Assembly (NCBI GenBank): GCA_934364805.1
Contig: CAKRMH010000001.1
Span: 62,001-126,000 of the forward strand
Length of the DNA: 64,000 nucleotides
Reading direction: 5' to 3'
Source: an uncultured Lachnospiraceae bacterium
GTDB taxonomy: Bacteria; Bacillota; Clostridia; Lachnospirales; Lachnospiraceae
The notes under the pieces were generated by a model, which did no database searches, was not told where the DNA came from, and saw nothing but the letters and a program-made list of their open reading frames with translations. The position numbers and the translations under genes were made by a program. This document shows, one piece after another, positions 26,561-35,922 of this stretch. Within the stretch, counting starts at the first letter, position 1; each line of letters begins with the position of its first letter.

Positions 26561-27493
26561 ATGGCAAAGATTGCAAAACAATTAACAGAATTGATCGGAA
26601 ACACTCCAATGCTTGAATTAACAAACTATGAGAAAGAACTTGGACTTCAGGCAAATCTGATTGCAAAGCTGGAATATTTTAATCCGCTTGGAAGCGTAAA
26701 AGACCGTGTGGCAGCGGCCATGATCGAACAGGGAATCAAAGATGGGCAGATCAACAGCCAGACGGTCATCATTGAACCAACCAGCGGGAATACCGGAATT
26801 GGCCTGGCTTTTGTAGCAGCTGCAAAAGGACTTCACCTGATACTGACAATGCCGGATACGATGAGTGTGGAAAGAAGAAAGATCGTAACTGCACTTGGTG
26901 CGGAAATTGTACTGACACCTGGAAGAGAAGGAATGAAAGGAGCAATTGCAGCCGCACAGAAATTGAAGGAAGAATACGGAAATGCATTTATTCCGCAGCA
27001 GTTTGAGAATGAAGCAAACCCGGAGATCCACAGAGTAACAACTGCGGAAGAGATCTGGAGAGATACGGATGGAAAAGTTGATATTTTTGTTTCTTCTGTA
27101 GGAACCGGAGGGACCATTACCGGAACCGGTCAGGGACTGAAGGATAAGAACCCGGATATTCAGGTGGTTGCCGTAGAACCTGCAGGTTCGGCAGTATTGT
27201 CCGGTGGAAAGCCTGGACCACATAAAATACAAGGAATTGGAGCCGGATTTATTCCAAAGGTACTCCGTATGGAACTTTTAGATGAGATTATTCCGGTTGA
27301 GAATGAAGCTGCATTTGAACTTGCAAGAAAGGTTGCAAAAAGTGACGGACTTTTAGTTGGAATTTCGTCCGGAGCTGCTTTGTATGCTGCGACAGAACTG
27401 GCAAAGAGACCAGAGAATGCAGGAAAGAATATTGTGGTTCTTTTACCGGATACAGGAGAACGTTATTTGTCTACTCCATTGTTTACGGTATAA
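26561..27493 (+). CDS. cysK: Cysteine synthase A (O-acetylserine sulfhydrylase)
   Basis: CysK is a pyridoxal-phosphate enzyme that makes cysteine from O-acetylserine and sulfide. The 310-residue protein carries the cofactor lysine in NPLGSVKDR, the phosphate loop in EPTSGNTGIG, GTGGTITGTG near 185, and the C-terminal GISSGAALYAA. It is the first gene of a run of 17 genes for sulfate uptake and reduction, and has the only clear promoter at that end. AAAGGCGGAGCGGACT is the ribosome site. It looks like a normal free-sulfide CysK rather than the carrier-dependent CysM type, but this cannot be decided by eye. Confidence 0.95.
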   Translation: MAKIAKQLTELIGNTPMLELTNYEKELGLQANLIAKLEYFNPLGSVKDRVAAAMIEQGIKDGQINSQTVIIEPTSGNTGIGLAFVAAAKGLHLILTMPDTMSVERRKIVTALGAEIVLTPGREGMKGAIAAAQKLKEEYGNAFIPQQFENEANPEIHRVTTAEEIWRDTDGKVDIFVSSVGTGGTITGTGQGLKDKNPDIQVVAVEPAGSAVLSGGKPGPHKIQGIGAGFIPKVLRMELLDEIIPVENEAAFELARKVAKSDGLLVGISSGAALYAATELAKRPENAGKNIVVLLPDTGERYLSTPLFTV

Positions 27494-27512
27494 CAGGCAT
27501 AAGGGATTGACT

Positions 27513-28514
27513 ATGAAAAGAAGATATCTGATCGTTGGACTCATCGCAGTGATGTGCTTGATCACTGGATGCGGCAGAGGGCAGGGAGACGGAACGATTA
27601 CAATTACGAACGTTTCCTATGACCCGACGAGAGAGTTCTATGAGAAATACAATGAAATATTTGAACAATATTATCTGGATACATATGGCGAAAAAGTAAA
27701 CGTAATACAGTCACACGGTGGTTCGGGCAGTCAGGCGAGATCTGTTGTAGAAGGATGTAATGCGGATGTTGTTACACTTGCTCTGGAACATGATATTGAT
27801 CTGATCGCAAATACAGGGCTGATCGATGACGGATGGGTGGATGAATTCCCAAATGATTCCGCACCGTATACATCAACGATCGTATTTCTTGTCCGGAAAG
27901 GCAATCCAAAGGCAATTGCTGACTGGGATGATCTGGTCAGAGACGGCGTGGATGTCATTACGCCAGATCCGAAAAGCAGTGGTGGAGCGTGCTGGAATTT
28001 TCTGGCGGCATACAGCTATGCAAAAGAGAACTTCCAGGATGAAAGATCACAGAAGAATTTTATGAAGAAACTGTATTCCAATGTGACGGTAATGGATTCC
28101 GGAGCAAGAGGTTCTACAACAACATTTGTAGAAAACGGACAGGGAGATGTCCTGATCGCCTGGGAGAATGAAGCACTTGCAACACTACAGTCGTATCCAG
28201 GACAGTATGAACTGGTCAATCCATCGGTAAGCATTCTGGCACAGCCGAGCGTGGCAGTCGTGGATGACAATGCAGGATGTAATGGAACAGAAGCGGTCAG
28301 TGAACGTTATCTGGATTATTTATACAGTGAGGATGCACAGCGTCTGATCGGAGAAAGCGGATACCGCCCGACGGATGAAACTATTTTAAACGAGTTTTCC
28401 GATAAATTTGATCTTTCCATATCCATGTGGTCCATTGCCAATTATGGTGGATGGGAGAAAGCTTATCAGGATTTCTTCGATGATGGCGCACTGTTTGATG
28501 AAATATATAATTAA
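27513..28514 (+). CDS. sbp: Sulfate/thiosulfate-binding lipoprotein
   Basis: This 333-residue periplasmic-type binding protein captures sulfate outside the membrane for the CysTWA transporter. It has a lipoprotein signal ending LITGC, then the family features VSYDPTREFYEKYN and SHGGSGSQARSVVEG, which line the sulfate pocket, and the C-terminal YRPTDE. The ATG at 27513 follows AAGGGATTGACT. A long frame opening inside cysK is a shadow extension. The gene is followed by two permeases and an ATPase. Confidence 0.94.
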   Translation: MKRRYLIVGLIAVMCLITGCGRGQGDGTITITNVSYDPTREFYEKYNEIFEQYYLDTYGEKVNVIQSHGGSGSQARSVVEGCNADVVTLALEHDIDLIANTGLIDDGWVDEFPNDSAPYTSTIVFLVRKGNPKAIADWDDLVRDGVDVITPDPKSSGGACWNFLAAYSYAKENFQDERSQKNFMKKLYSNVTVMDSGARGSTTTFVENGQGDVLIAWENEALATLQSYPGQYELVNPSVSILAQPSVAVVDDNAGCNGTEAVSERYLDYLYSEDAQRLIGESGYRPTDETILNEFSDKFDLSISMWSIANYGGWEKAYQDFFDDGALFDEIYN

Positions 28515-28531
28515 AAGAAAGGGATAAAGAG

Positions 28532-29389
28532 ATGGATGATACGGTAAAAAATATGGCAAAATCGAAAAATACCAGAGTGATTCCGGGATATCATCTTACC
28601 CTTGGAATCGTGGTCACAATGCTTTCGGTTATCGTATTGATTCCTCTGGCTTCCGTTTTGATGTATTCCATCCGGATATCGCCACGTGAGTTTTTGGAAC
28701 TGATCACCAAAGAAAATGTCTGGAATGCATTTGTTACAAGTATTGGAAGTTCTTTTCTGGCAGCTGGTTTTAATACCGTTTTTGGTCTTATCGCAGCATG
28801 GACACTGGTGAAATATGAATTTCCTGGAAAATGGCTTCTGGATGGACTGATCGAGCTTCCGTTTGCACTTCCGACAGCGGTTGCCGGAATTACTTTGTCA
28901 AAACTGTATTCGGACAGTGGTTTTTTGGGAAAAGCACTTGCAAAAGCCGGTATCCATGTTGCGTATACACAGACAGGAATTGTGATCGCACTTATCTTTG
29001 TCGGGCTTCCATTTGTGATCCGTGCGGTACAGCCGGTTCTTGAAAAAATGGATGGACAGTATGAGGAAGCGGCATTTATGCTGGGAGCCAGTCCGAAAAA
29101 AACGTTTTTTAAAGTGATACTTCCGGAACTCAGACCGGCTCTTTTGACAGGATTCGGGCTTGCTTTTGCAAGAGGGATTGGAGAATATGGAAGTGTCATT
29201 TACATATCGGGAAACAGTGCCAAAAACCATACGCAGGTAGTTTCCTACGTAATCATGCAGAAACTGAGTTATATTGATTATGCCAGCGCAACCGCAATCG
29301 CACTTGTTATGCTGGTCATATCTTTCGTACTGTTATTATTCGTCAACATTGTACAAATGAAACAGTCACAGAGAACCAACCTTTTATAG
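28532..29389 (+). CDS. cysT: Sulfate ABC transporter permease CysT
   Basis: This 285-residue inner membrane permease has six helices and the binding-protein-dependent permease loop EEAAFMLGASPKKTFFKVILPELRPALL-type segment near 190, which docks on the CysA ATPase. It is paired with CysW as a heterodimer. AAAGAAAGGGATAAAGAG precedes the start. The short gap to cysW suggests linked translation. Confidence 0.93.
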   Translation: MDDTVKNMAKSKNTRVIPGYHLTLGIVVTMLSVIVLIPLASVLMYSIRISPREFLELITKENVWNAFVTSIGSSFLAAGFNTVFGLIAAWTLVKYEFPGKWLLDGLIELPFALPTAVAGITLSKLYSDSGFLGKALAKAGIHVAYTQTGIVIALIFVGLPFVIRAVQPVLEKMDGQYEEAAFMLGASPKKTFFKVILPELRPALLTGFGLAFARGIGEYGSVIYISGNSAKNHTQVVSYVIMQKLSYIDYASATAIALVMLVISFVLLLFVNIVQMKQSQRTNLL

Positions 29390-29403
29390 TGGAGAAAGCA
29401 GCA

Positions 29404-30258
29404 ATGAGTGAACAGCAGAAAATGGAAAAAAGTAAAAAAAGAACAAAGATCTGCCTGATTACGATCACGGTGGCATTTCTTGTCCTTATGCTTGTAGTAC
29501 CGCTTGTATCGGTGCTTGCAAGTTCCCTGCGGGAAGGCATTGGATTTTATATCCAGGCGGTCACAACGGAATATGTACGATCAGCACTTAAGGTGACAAT
29601 CCTTGCGACTGTGATCGCAGTGCTCATCAATACGTTTTTTGGAATCTGTGCGGCATGGCTTCTCACAAGGTTCTCGTTTAAAGGAAAACAGGTTCTTGCA
29701 ACACTTATTGATATTCCGTTTTCTATTTCACCGGTTATCGTTGGTCTTGCGTATCTGATGACATTTGGCCGTCTTGGCTGGTTCTATCCGGTCATAAGAG
29801 CATTTAATCAGTTTTTTGGAACGAACATCCGTATCACATTTGCAATCCCGGGTGTCGTACTTGCCACAGTTTTTGTGACATTTCCTTATGTATCAAGAGA
29901 AATCATACCGGTTCTGAATGCAGAAGGAAAAGATGAAGAGGAAGCGGCAGCACTCATGGGAGCTGGTGGATTTACCATCTTTAGAAAGATCACACTTCCT
30001 CAGATGAAATGGAGCCTGATCTATGGAATCATTCTTTGTACGGCAAGAGCGTTAGGAGAATTTGGTGCGGTCAATGCACTTTCCAAGACAAGAGGAGAGA
30101 CATTTACACTGCCACTCGAAATCGACGCACTGTATATGTCCGGAACAGAAACCTCGATCACAGCAGCATTTGCGGTATCATCCATTCTTGTAATCATCGC
30201 ACTGATCATTCTGTTTGCAAGAAACTTTATTGAACACCGCTATAAAAATAAAAATTAA
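29404..30258 (+). CDS. cysW: Sulfate ABC transporter permease CysW
   Basis: This is a 284-residue second permease with six predicted helices and the EAAALMGAGGFTIFRKITLP docking loop. The ATG at 29404 has TGGAGAAAGCAGCA upstream. A GTG at 29389 overlapping the cysT stop would add five residues and is less likely. Family features such as DIPFSISPVIVGLAY and GEFGAVNALSKTRG near the C-terminus are present. Confidence 0.93.
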   Translation: MSEQQKMEKSKKRTKICLITITVAFLVLMLVVPLVSVLASSLREGIGFYIQAVTTEYVRSALKVTILATVIAVLINTFFGICAAWLLTRFSFKGKQVLATLIDIPFSISPVIVGLAYLMTFGRLGWFYPVIRAFNQFFGTNIRITFAIPGVVLATVFVTFPYVSREIIPVLNAEGKDEEEAAALMGAGGFTIFRKITLPQMKWSLIYGIILCTARALGEFGAVNALSKTRGETFTLPLEIDALYMSGTETSITAAFAVSSILVIIALIILFARNFIEHRYKNKN

Positions 30259-30277
30259 CGCACAGGGAGGAAAAACA

Positions 30278-31339
30278 ATGTATGTTGAAATGAAAAATAT
30301 CTACAAAAAATACGGCGACTTCCTGGCGTCTGACAATGTCAGCTTCGGAGTAGAAAAAGGAAAACTTGTCGCACTTCTCGGACCGTCCGGAAGTGGAAAA
30401 ACGACGCTTCTTCGAATGATCGCCGGGTTAGAGACTCCAAATTCCGGTGATATCTATATTGATGGAAAGCGCATTAACGATATACCTGCAGCAAAAAGAG
30501 GAATTGGTTTTGTATTTCAGAATTATGCATTATTCCGTTATATGACCGTGTATGATAATATAGCATTTGGACTGGAACTTCAGAAGATGCCCAAAAAAGA
30601 GATAAAAAAACGTGTAACAGAGCTTCTGGAGATGACAGGGCTTTCCGGCATGGAAAAAAGATATCCGAATCAGTTGTCCGGAGGTCAGCGGCAAAGAGTT
30701 GCGTTTGCAAGGGCACTTGCTCCGAAGCCTCAGGTACTGCTTCTGGATGAACCTTTTGCAGCGATTGATGCAAAAGTAAGAACGGAACTTCGTACCTGGT
30801 TAAAAGAGATGGTGGAAAAGCTTGGAATTACCAGCATTTTCGTGACACATGACCAGGATGAAGCGGTTGAGGTCGCAGATGAGATCATCATCACCAACCA
30901 TGGTACGATCGAACAGATGGGGACACCGCTTGAAATATATAAGACTCCGGATACTCCGTTTGTAGCCCAGTTTATCGGTCATTCTTCGGTTGTAGAAGAA
31001 TATGACAGATTAAAAGGATTTGAGAGAATCGAAAATGCAGACCGGGCAGTTATCCGGCCGGAATTTATCAAAATATCGAAAAGTGGCAATCTGAACCGCT
31101 ACATGAGTGCGGCAGAAGAAGGAGTTGTTACAGACGTTGTATTCCGTGGAAACCGGATGGACGTCACAGTGAACATTAACGGCATTGAAGTTGTCGGGGA
31201 ACGGTCACTGGAAAAAGATCTGATCGAGGTCGGAGAGACCGTTCTTGTGTTAATCTACCGTTTGTACATATTTGACGACCATAAGACATATCTGATGGAA
31301 AACAAAGAGATGCAGGAAGAGGATGTATTCTATATTTAG
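30278..31339 (+). CDS. cysA: Sulfate ABC transporter ATPase CysA
   Basis: This is a 353-residue ATPase with Walker A GPSGSGKTT near 36, the signature LSGGQRQR near 133, Walker B LLLDEPFAAID, and a C-terminal TOBE-like domain (about 280-345). CysA powers sulfate or thiosulfate import through CysT and CysW. CACAGGGAGGAAAAAC lies right before the ATG. A longer frame from 30215 overlaps cysW and has no site. The next gene starts a few bases after the stop. Confidence 0.94.
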   Translation: MYVEMKNIYKKYGDFLASDNVSFGVEKGKLVALLGPSGSGKTTLLRMIAGLETPNSGDIYIDGKRINDIPAAKRGIGFVFQNYALFRYMTVYDNIAFGLELQKMPKKEIKKRVTELLEMTGLSGMEKRYPNQLSGGQRQRVAFARALAPKPQVLLLDEPFAAIDAKVRTELRTWLKEMVEKLGITSIFVTHDQDEAVEVADEIIITNHGTIEQMGTPLEIYKTPDTPFVAQFIGHSSVVEEYDRLKGFERIENADRAVIRPEFIKISKSGNLNRYMSAAEEGVVTDVVFRGNRMDVTVNINGIEVVGERSLEKDLIEVGETVLVLIYRLYIFDDHKTYLMENKEMQEEDVFYI

Positions 31340-31357
31340 AAAATGAGGAAGAAAATG

Positions 31358-33049
31358 ATGCAGATAGAGAAAAGACAAATACTTCACACAGACATACTGA
31401 TCATTGGCGGTGGAACAGCAGGCTGTTATGCAGCACTTACGATACGGGAACATTCCGATTATTCCGTGATCATTGCAGAAAAAGCCAATATTAAGAGAAG
31501 CGGATGCCTGGCTGCCGGTGTAAATGCGATCAATGCTTACATTGTAAAAGGAAACAAACCAGAGGATTATGTAAATTATGCCAAAAAAGATGCCGATGGG
31601 ATCGTAAGAGAAGATCTGCTTATGACAATGTCGGAGGGACTGAACCGTGTAACCGATAAAATGGAGAAGTTAGGACTTGTCATTTTAAAGGATGAAAATG
31701 GAGAATATGCAGCCAGAGGAAACCGGAATATCAAGATCAACGGAGAAAATATGAAACCGCTTCTTGCAGATGCAGTTTCCAAGCTTCCGGATGTTACCGT
31801 ATTAAACCGGATCAATATTACGGATTATATTGTGGAAGACAATGTGATCCGGGGAGCGTATGGATTTTCCATTGAGGATGCATGTGCTTATGAGATCCGG
31901 GCAAAAAAGGTATTATGTGCAACCGGTGGTGCCGCTGGCTTATACCGTCCGAACAATCCTGGATTTTCCAGACATAAGATGTGGTATCCGCCATTTAATA
32001 CCGGAGCCGGATATGCAATGGGAATCAAAAGCGGAGCTGAGATGACGACTTTTGAAATGCGTTTTATCGCACTGCGTTGTAAAGACACAATTGCGCCGAC
32101 CGGAACAATCGCACAGGGAGTTGGAGCAAAGCAGGTAAATGCCAAAGGAGAAGTATATGAGAACAAATATGGTCTTACAACTTCGGAACGTGTTTATGGA
32201 ACGGTGATGGAGAATCTGCAGGGAAGAGGTCCTTGTTATCTTCGGACAGAAGGCATCAGCAAGGAACAGGATGAATCGTTAAGAAAGGCATATCTGAATA
32301 TGGCACCGAGCCAGACACTCAAATGGGTGGAGGCAGGCAAAAATCCAAGCCAGCAGAATGTCGAGATCGAAGGAACAGAACCATATATTGTTGGTGGACA
32401 CACCGCCAGTGGTTACTGGGTTGATACAAACAGACAGACCACGATCCATGGCCTGTATGCAGCCGGAGATGTTGCCGGAGGATGTCCTCAGAAATATGTG
32501 ACAGGTGCGATGGTGGAAGGTGAGATCGCAGCACTTGATATGATCCGTCACCTGAAGGAAGAGGCAAATGAGCCACAGAAAGAGGAAAAAGAGGCATTCG
32601 ATAAAAAGGTTGCGGAATATGATCATTTCCTGAGCAATCAGAGCGGAATGTTTACCACAGAAGCGCTCGAAGAGGCAATGCAGAAGGTAATGGATAATTA
32701 TGCTGGTGGAATATCCACACATTACCAGTTTAATGAGAAACAGCTGGAGCTTGCAAAAGAGAAGATCACACAGCTTACCGCACTTGTGGATGAACTGCAT
32801 GCCGAAGATATGCATGAGCTGATGTTTATTTATGAATTAAAGGAAAGACTGACCGTGTGCCTGTCGGTAATTGCCCATCTGGGTGCAAGAAAAGAGACCA
32901 GATGGCACAGCTTTGCAGAGAATCTGGATTATCCAGAGAAAAGCGATGCATGGATGAAATATGTGAATTCCAGATATACAGATGGAAAACTTCAGATCAT
33001 CTACCGGGATCTGGTAGGAAGGGAGGAACATTATGAGCATCATAATTAA
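31358..33049 (+). CDS. aprA: Adenylylsulfate (APS) reductase alpha subunit-like flavoprotein
   Basis: This 563-residue flavoprotein belongs to the fumarate reductase / APS reductase family. The N-terminal FAD motif is GGGTAGCYAA near 15, with later KKVLCATGGAAGLYRPNN, TTFEMRFIALR, and VTGAMVEGEIAA near the end. It is shorter than typical dissimilatory AprA (about 650-660). It directly precedes an AprB-like ferredoxin, overlapping by 17 bases, and lies with cysD and cysN. It therefore very likely reduces APS to sulfite and AMP in place of the thioredoxin-dependent CysH enzyme. Two adjacent ATG codons (31355, 31358) follow GAGGAA. An ATG at 31343 overlaps this site. Confidence 0.85.
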   Translation: MQIEKRQILHTDILIIGGGTAGCYAALTIREHSDYSVIIAEKANIKRSGCLAAGVNAINAYIVKGNKPEDYVNYAKKDADGIVREDLLMTMSEGLNRVTDKMEKLGLVILKDENGEYAARGNRNIKINGENMKPLLADAVSKLPDVTVLNRINITDYIVEDNVIRGAYGFSIEDACAYEIRAKKVLCATGGAAGLYRPNNPGFSRHKMWYPPFNTGAGYAMGIKSGAEMTTFEMRFIALRCKDTIAPTGTIAQGVGAKQVNAKGEVYENKYGLTTSERVYGTVMENLQGRGPCYLRTEGISKEQDESLRKAYLNMAPSQTLKWVEAGKNPSQQNVEIEGTEPYIVGGHTASGYWVDTNRQTTIHGLYAAGDVAGGCPQKYVTGAMVEGEIAALDMIRHLKEEANEPQKEEKEAFDKKVAEYDHFLSNQSGMFTTEALEEAMQKVMDNYAGGISTHYQFNEKQLELAKEKITQLTALVDELHAEDMHELMFIYELKERLTVCLSVIAHLGARKETRWHSFAENLDYPEKSDAWMKYVNSRYTDGKLQIIYRDLVGREEHYEHHN

Positions 33050-33347
33050 TACGGAAAAATGTAAAGGATGCGGACTTTGTACGGATGTATGTCCGGGAAG
33101 CCTGATCGCACAAAAAGATCATGGAACCGCATATATCAAATATCCGAAAGACTGCTGGGGCTGCGCTTCCTGCATCAAAGAATGTCACTTTGGAGCGATT
33201 GCACTGTATCTGGGAGCAGATATTGGCGGAATGGGAAGTCAGATGACCGTAAATGCAACAGAAGATACGCTGACCTGGAACATCCAGAAAAGAGATGGAA
33301 CAAAGGATCAGATCATTATAAATAAAAAAGAATCCAACAAATATTAG
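33033..33347 (+). CDS. aprB: APS reductase beta subunit-like ferredoxin
   Basis: This is a 104-residue protein with two [4Fe-4S] sites: Cys10/13/16/20 (CKGCGLCTDVCPG) and Cys41/44/47/51 (CWGCASCIKEC). The HFGAIAL stretch and the following GADIGGMGSQMTV-ending beta strand match AprB, which feeds electrons to the AprA flavin. The C-terminal tail that wraps around AprA in dissimilatory enzymes is much shortened. GGGAGGAACATT supports the start, and the overlap with aprA suggests coupled synthesis. Confidence 0.85.
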   Translation: MSIIINTEKCKGCGLCTDVCPGSLIAQKDHGTAYIKYPKDCWGCASCIKECHFGAIALYLGADIGGMGSQMTVNATEDTLTWNIQKRDGTKDQIIINKKESNKY

Positions 33348-33367
33348 AGAAAAGGATGGTAACAAAC

Positions 33368-34267
33368 ATGGGTGAATTATCACATCTTGATGAACTGGAA
33401 GCAGAAGCAATCTATATAATCCGTGAAGTAGCTGCTGAATGTGAAAAGCCGGTAATGCTTTATTCAATCGGAAAGGACAGTTCCGTTATGCTTCATCTTG
33501 CGATGAAAGCATTCTATCCGGAAAAGCCGCCATTTCCATTTTTACATGTGAATACAACATGGAAGTTTCATGAAATGATTGAATTCCGTGACCGTATTGC
33601 GAAAGAAATGGGAATTGAAATGATCGAATATATCAATGAGGAAGGGGTAAAAGCCGGAATCAATCCGTTTGATCATGGATCAGCATATACAGACATTATG
33701 AAAACACAGGCGTTAAAACAGGCACTGGACAAATATGGATTTACGGCAGCATTTGGCGGTGGCCGGAGAGATGAGGAGAAATCAAGAGCCAAAGAGCGGA
33801 TTTTCTCTTTCCGTAATGAGAACCATGCATGGGATCCGAAAAACCAGAGACCGGAAATGTGGAAGCTTTATAACTCCAAGATCCAGAAGAATCAGGAAGT
33901 CCGTGTATTCCCGTTATCGAATTGGACCGAGAAGGACATCTGGCAGTACATAAAAAGAGAAAATATTGAGATCCCTTCTTTGTATTTTGCAAAAGTAAGA
34001 CCGGTGGTATACCGTGACGGAAATATCATTATGGTGGATGATGACCGTATGAAGCTTCGTCCGGGCGAAAAGATCGAGATGAAGAGTGTCCGTTTCAGAA
34101 CACTTGGATGTTATCCGCTGACTGGTGGATGCGAGTCAACCGCGGATACGCTCGATGCAATCATTGAAGAAACTTTAAGTGCAGTTTCCTCAGAGCGTAC
34201 GACCCGGGTGATTGATAATGAGGCAGCAGGAAGTATGGAACGAAGAAAGAGAGAGGGGTATTTTTAA
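33368..34267 (+). CDS. cysD: Sulfate adenylyltransferase subunit 2
   Basis: CysD is the ATP pyrophosphatase subunit of ATP sulfurylase, forming APS from ATP and sulfate. The 299-residue protein has the PP-loop SIGKDSSVMLHLA near 35, HVNTTWKFHEM near 60, and GGRRDEEKSRAKERIFSFR near 130, plus the typical C-terminal GYF. The ATG at 33368 has AAAGGATGG upstream. An ATG at 33356 sits in that site. It pairs with cysN, two bases downstream. Confidence 0.95.
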   Translation: MGELSHLDELEAEAIYIIREVAAECEKPVMLYSIGKDSSVMLHLAMKAFYPEKPPFPFLHVNTTWKFHEMIEFRDRIAKEMGIEMIEYINEEGVKAGINPFDHGSAYTDIMKTQALKQALDKYGFTAAFGGGRRDEEKSRAKERIFSFRNENHAWDPKNQRPEMWKLYNSKIQKNQEVRVFPLSNWTEKDIWQYIKRENIEIPSLYFAKVRPVVYRDGNIIMVDDDRMKLRPGEKIEMKSVRFRTLGCYPLTGGCESTADTLDAIIEETLSAVSSERTTRVIDNEAAGSMERRKREGYF

Positions 34268-34269
34268 AG

Positions 34270-35910
34270 ATGAGTGGATTATTAAAATTTATCACATGCG
34301 GAAGTGTGGATGACGGAAAATCAACCCTGATCGGTCATATTTTATATGATTCCAAGCTGCTTTATGCAGATCAGGAAAAGGCGCTTGAATTAGACAGCAA
34401 AGTAGGAAGCCGTGGTGGTGCGATTGATTATTCACTGCTTTTAGACGGTCTGATGGCGGAAAGAGAGCAGGGAATCACAATTGATGTCGCTTACCGTTAC
34501 TTTACGACAGATAAGAGAAGCTTTATCGTTGCGGATACACCGGGACATGAAGAATATACAAGAAACATGGCTGTTGGAGCATCGTTTGCAGATCTTGCAG
34601 TCATCCTGATCGATGCAAAACAGGGTGTGCTTGTTCAGACAAGAAGACATGCGAGAATCTGTGCACTTATGGGAATCCGGTACTTTGTTTTCGCAGTAAA
34701 TAAGATGGATCTGGTTGGATATGACGAAAAACGCTTCCGTGAAATTGAAGCACAGATCCACAAGCTTGCAGGAGAGTTATCGTTATCCAATGTTACGATC
34801 ATTCCGGTATCTGCAACAGAGGGTGACAATGTAACGAAGAAATCAGAGAATATTCCATGGTATACAGGAAAAGCCTTACTTCCTTATCTGGAGGACATTG
34901 ATATTACAGAGGAAAACGAAGAGGAAGGCTTTTACATGCCGGTACAGAGAGTATGCCGTCCGGATCATACTTTCCGTGGTTTCCAGGGACAGATCGAGGC
35001 TGGCACGATCAAAGTCGGAGATGAGATCACAACACTTCCAAGTAATGAGACTGCAAAAGTCAAGCTGATCTATGTCGGAGATAAAGAAAGTACAGAAGCC
35101 AAAAAAGGACAGCCTGTGACAATCCAGTTAAACCGTGAGGTGGATGTATCCAGAGGATGCGTGCTTACGGCTGCTTCGGGAGCAAAGGCTGCATCATCGA
35201 TTACGGCAACACTGCTCTGGATGGATGATGAAGAACTGTATAAGGGAAAGAACTTCTTCTTTAAACTCGGAACCAGGACGATTCCTGGAATTGTTACCGA
35301 TATTCTCTATGCGATCGATGTGAATACCGGAGATCAGAAAACGGTTACAACTCTGAGTAAAAATGAAATCGCAGTATGTAAGATTTCATTTGCAGACAAG
35401 ATCGTTGTAGACACCTTCCAGAACCATAAAACACTTGGAGAATTCATACTGATCGACCGTGTTACCGATATGACATCAGCCTGTGGTGTCGTTGATGAGG
35501 TACACGATGAGGAAACCGGACTTTATGAAGGCAGAGTTGACCGGAATGTCCGTGCTGCAATGAAAGGCCAGAAGGCAATCACAGCAGTATTTGTAGATGG
35601 ACGAAATGGAGTAAACAGAGGATTTGCTGAGGATGTGGAAAAGGCCCTGAATCTGGATGGAAGACATACGTATCTGTATGCACCGAAGGAAGGCGAAGAT
35701 TTTGTGACGGTTGCAGAGCACCTGAACCGTGCAGGACTTGTGGTTCTTCTTCTCATTAGTCCAAAACAGGAGAAAATATTAACAGACAGCAAGATTGAAT
35801 TCACAACAGACTGGAATACAGATGGCGCAGACGTAGAGGATGCAGCAAAGTTCATCCAAAAACAGTCGGTATACGATGGTGCTACCGTAAATGGCAGTGA
35901 GTACATTTAA
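34270..35910 (+). CDS. cysN: Sulfate adenylyltransferase subunit 1 (GTPase)
   Basis: CysN is the elongation-factor-like GTPase that drives CysD. GTP motifs are GSVDDGKSTLIGH near 12, DTPGHEEYTRNM near 92 and NKMD near 147. Two beta-barrel domains follow. The 546-residue length exceeds CysN alone (about 475). The extra C-terminal part (roughly residues 420-546) does not contain an APS kinase P-loop and looks like a degenerate remnant of a CysC-like domain or an added domain. APS kinase would not be needed because APS is reduced directly by AprAB. Confidence 0.93.
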   Translation: MSGLLKFITCGSVDDGKSTLIGHILYDSKLLYADQEKALELDSKVGSRGGAIDYSLLLDGLMAEREQGITIDVAYRYFTTDKRSFIVADTPGHEEYTRNMAVGASFADLAVILIDAKQGVLVQTRRHARICALMGIRYFVFAVNKMDLVGYDEKRFREIEAQIHKLAGELSLSNVTIIPVSATEGDNVTKKSENIPWYTGKALLPYLEDIDITEENEEEGFYMPVQRVCRPDHTFRGFQGQIEAGTIKVGDEITTLPSNETAKVKLIYVGDKESTEAKKGQPVTIQLNREVDVSRGCVLTAASGAKAASSITATLLWMDDEELYKGKNFFFKLGTRTIPGIVTDILYAIDVNTGDQKTVTTLSKNEIAVCKISFADKIVVDTFQNHKTLGEFILIDRVTDMTSACGVVDEVHDEETGLYEGRVDRNVRAAMKGQKAITAVFVDGRNGVNRGFAEDVEKALNLDGRHTYLYAPKEGEDFVTVAEHLNRAGLVVLLLISPKQEKILTDSKIEFTTDWNTDGADVEDAAKFIQKQSVYDGATVNGSEYI

Positions 35911-35922
35911 TGGAGGAACCGG

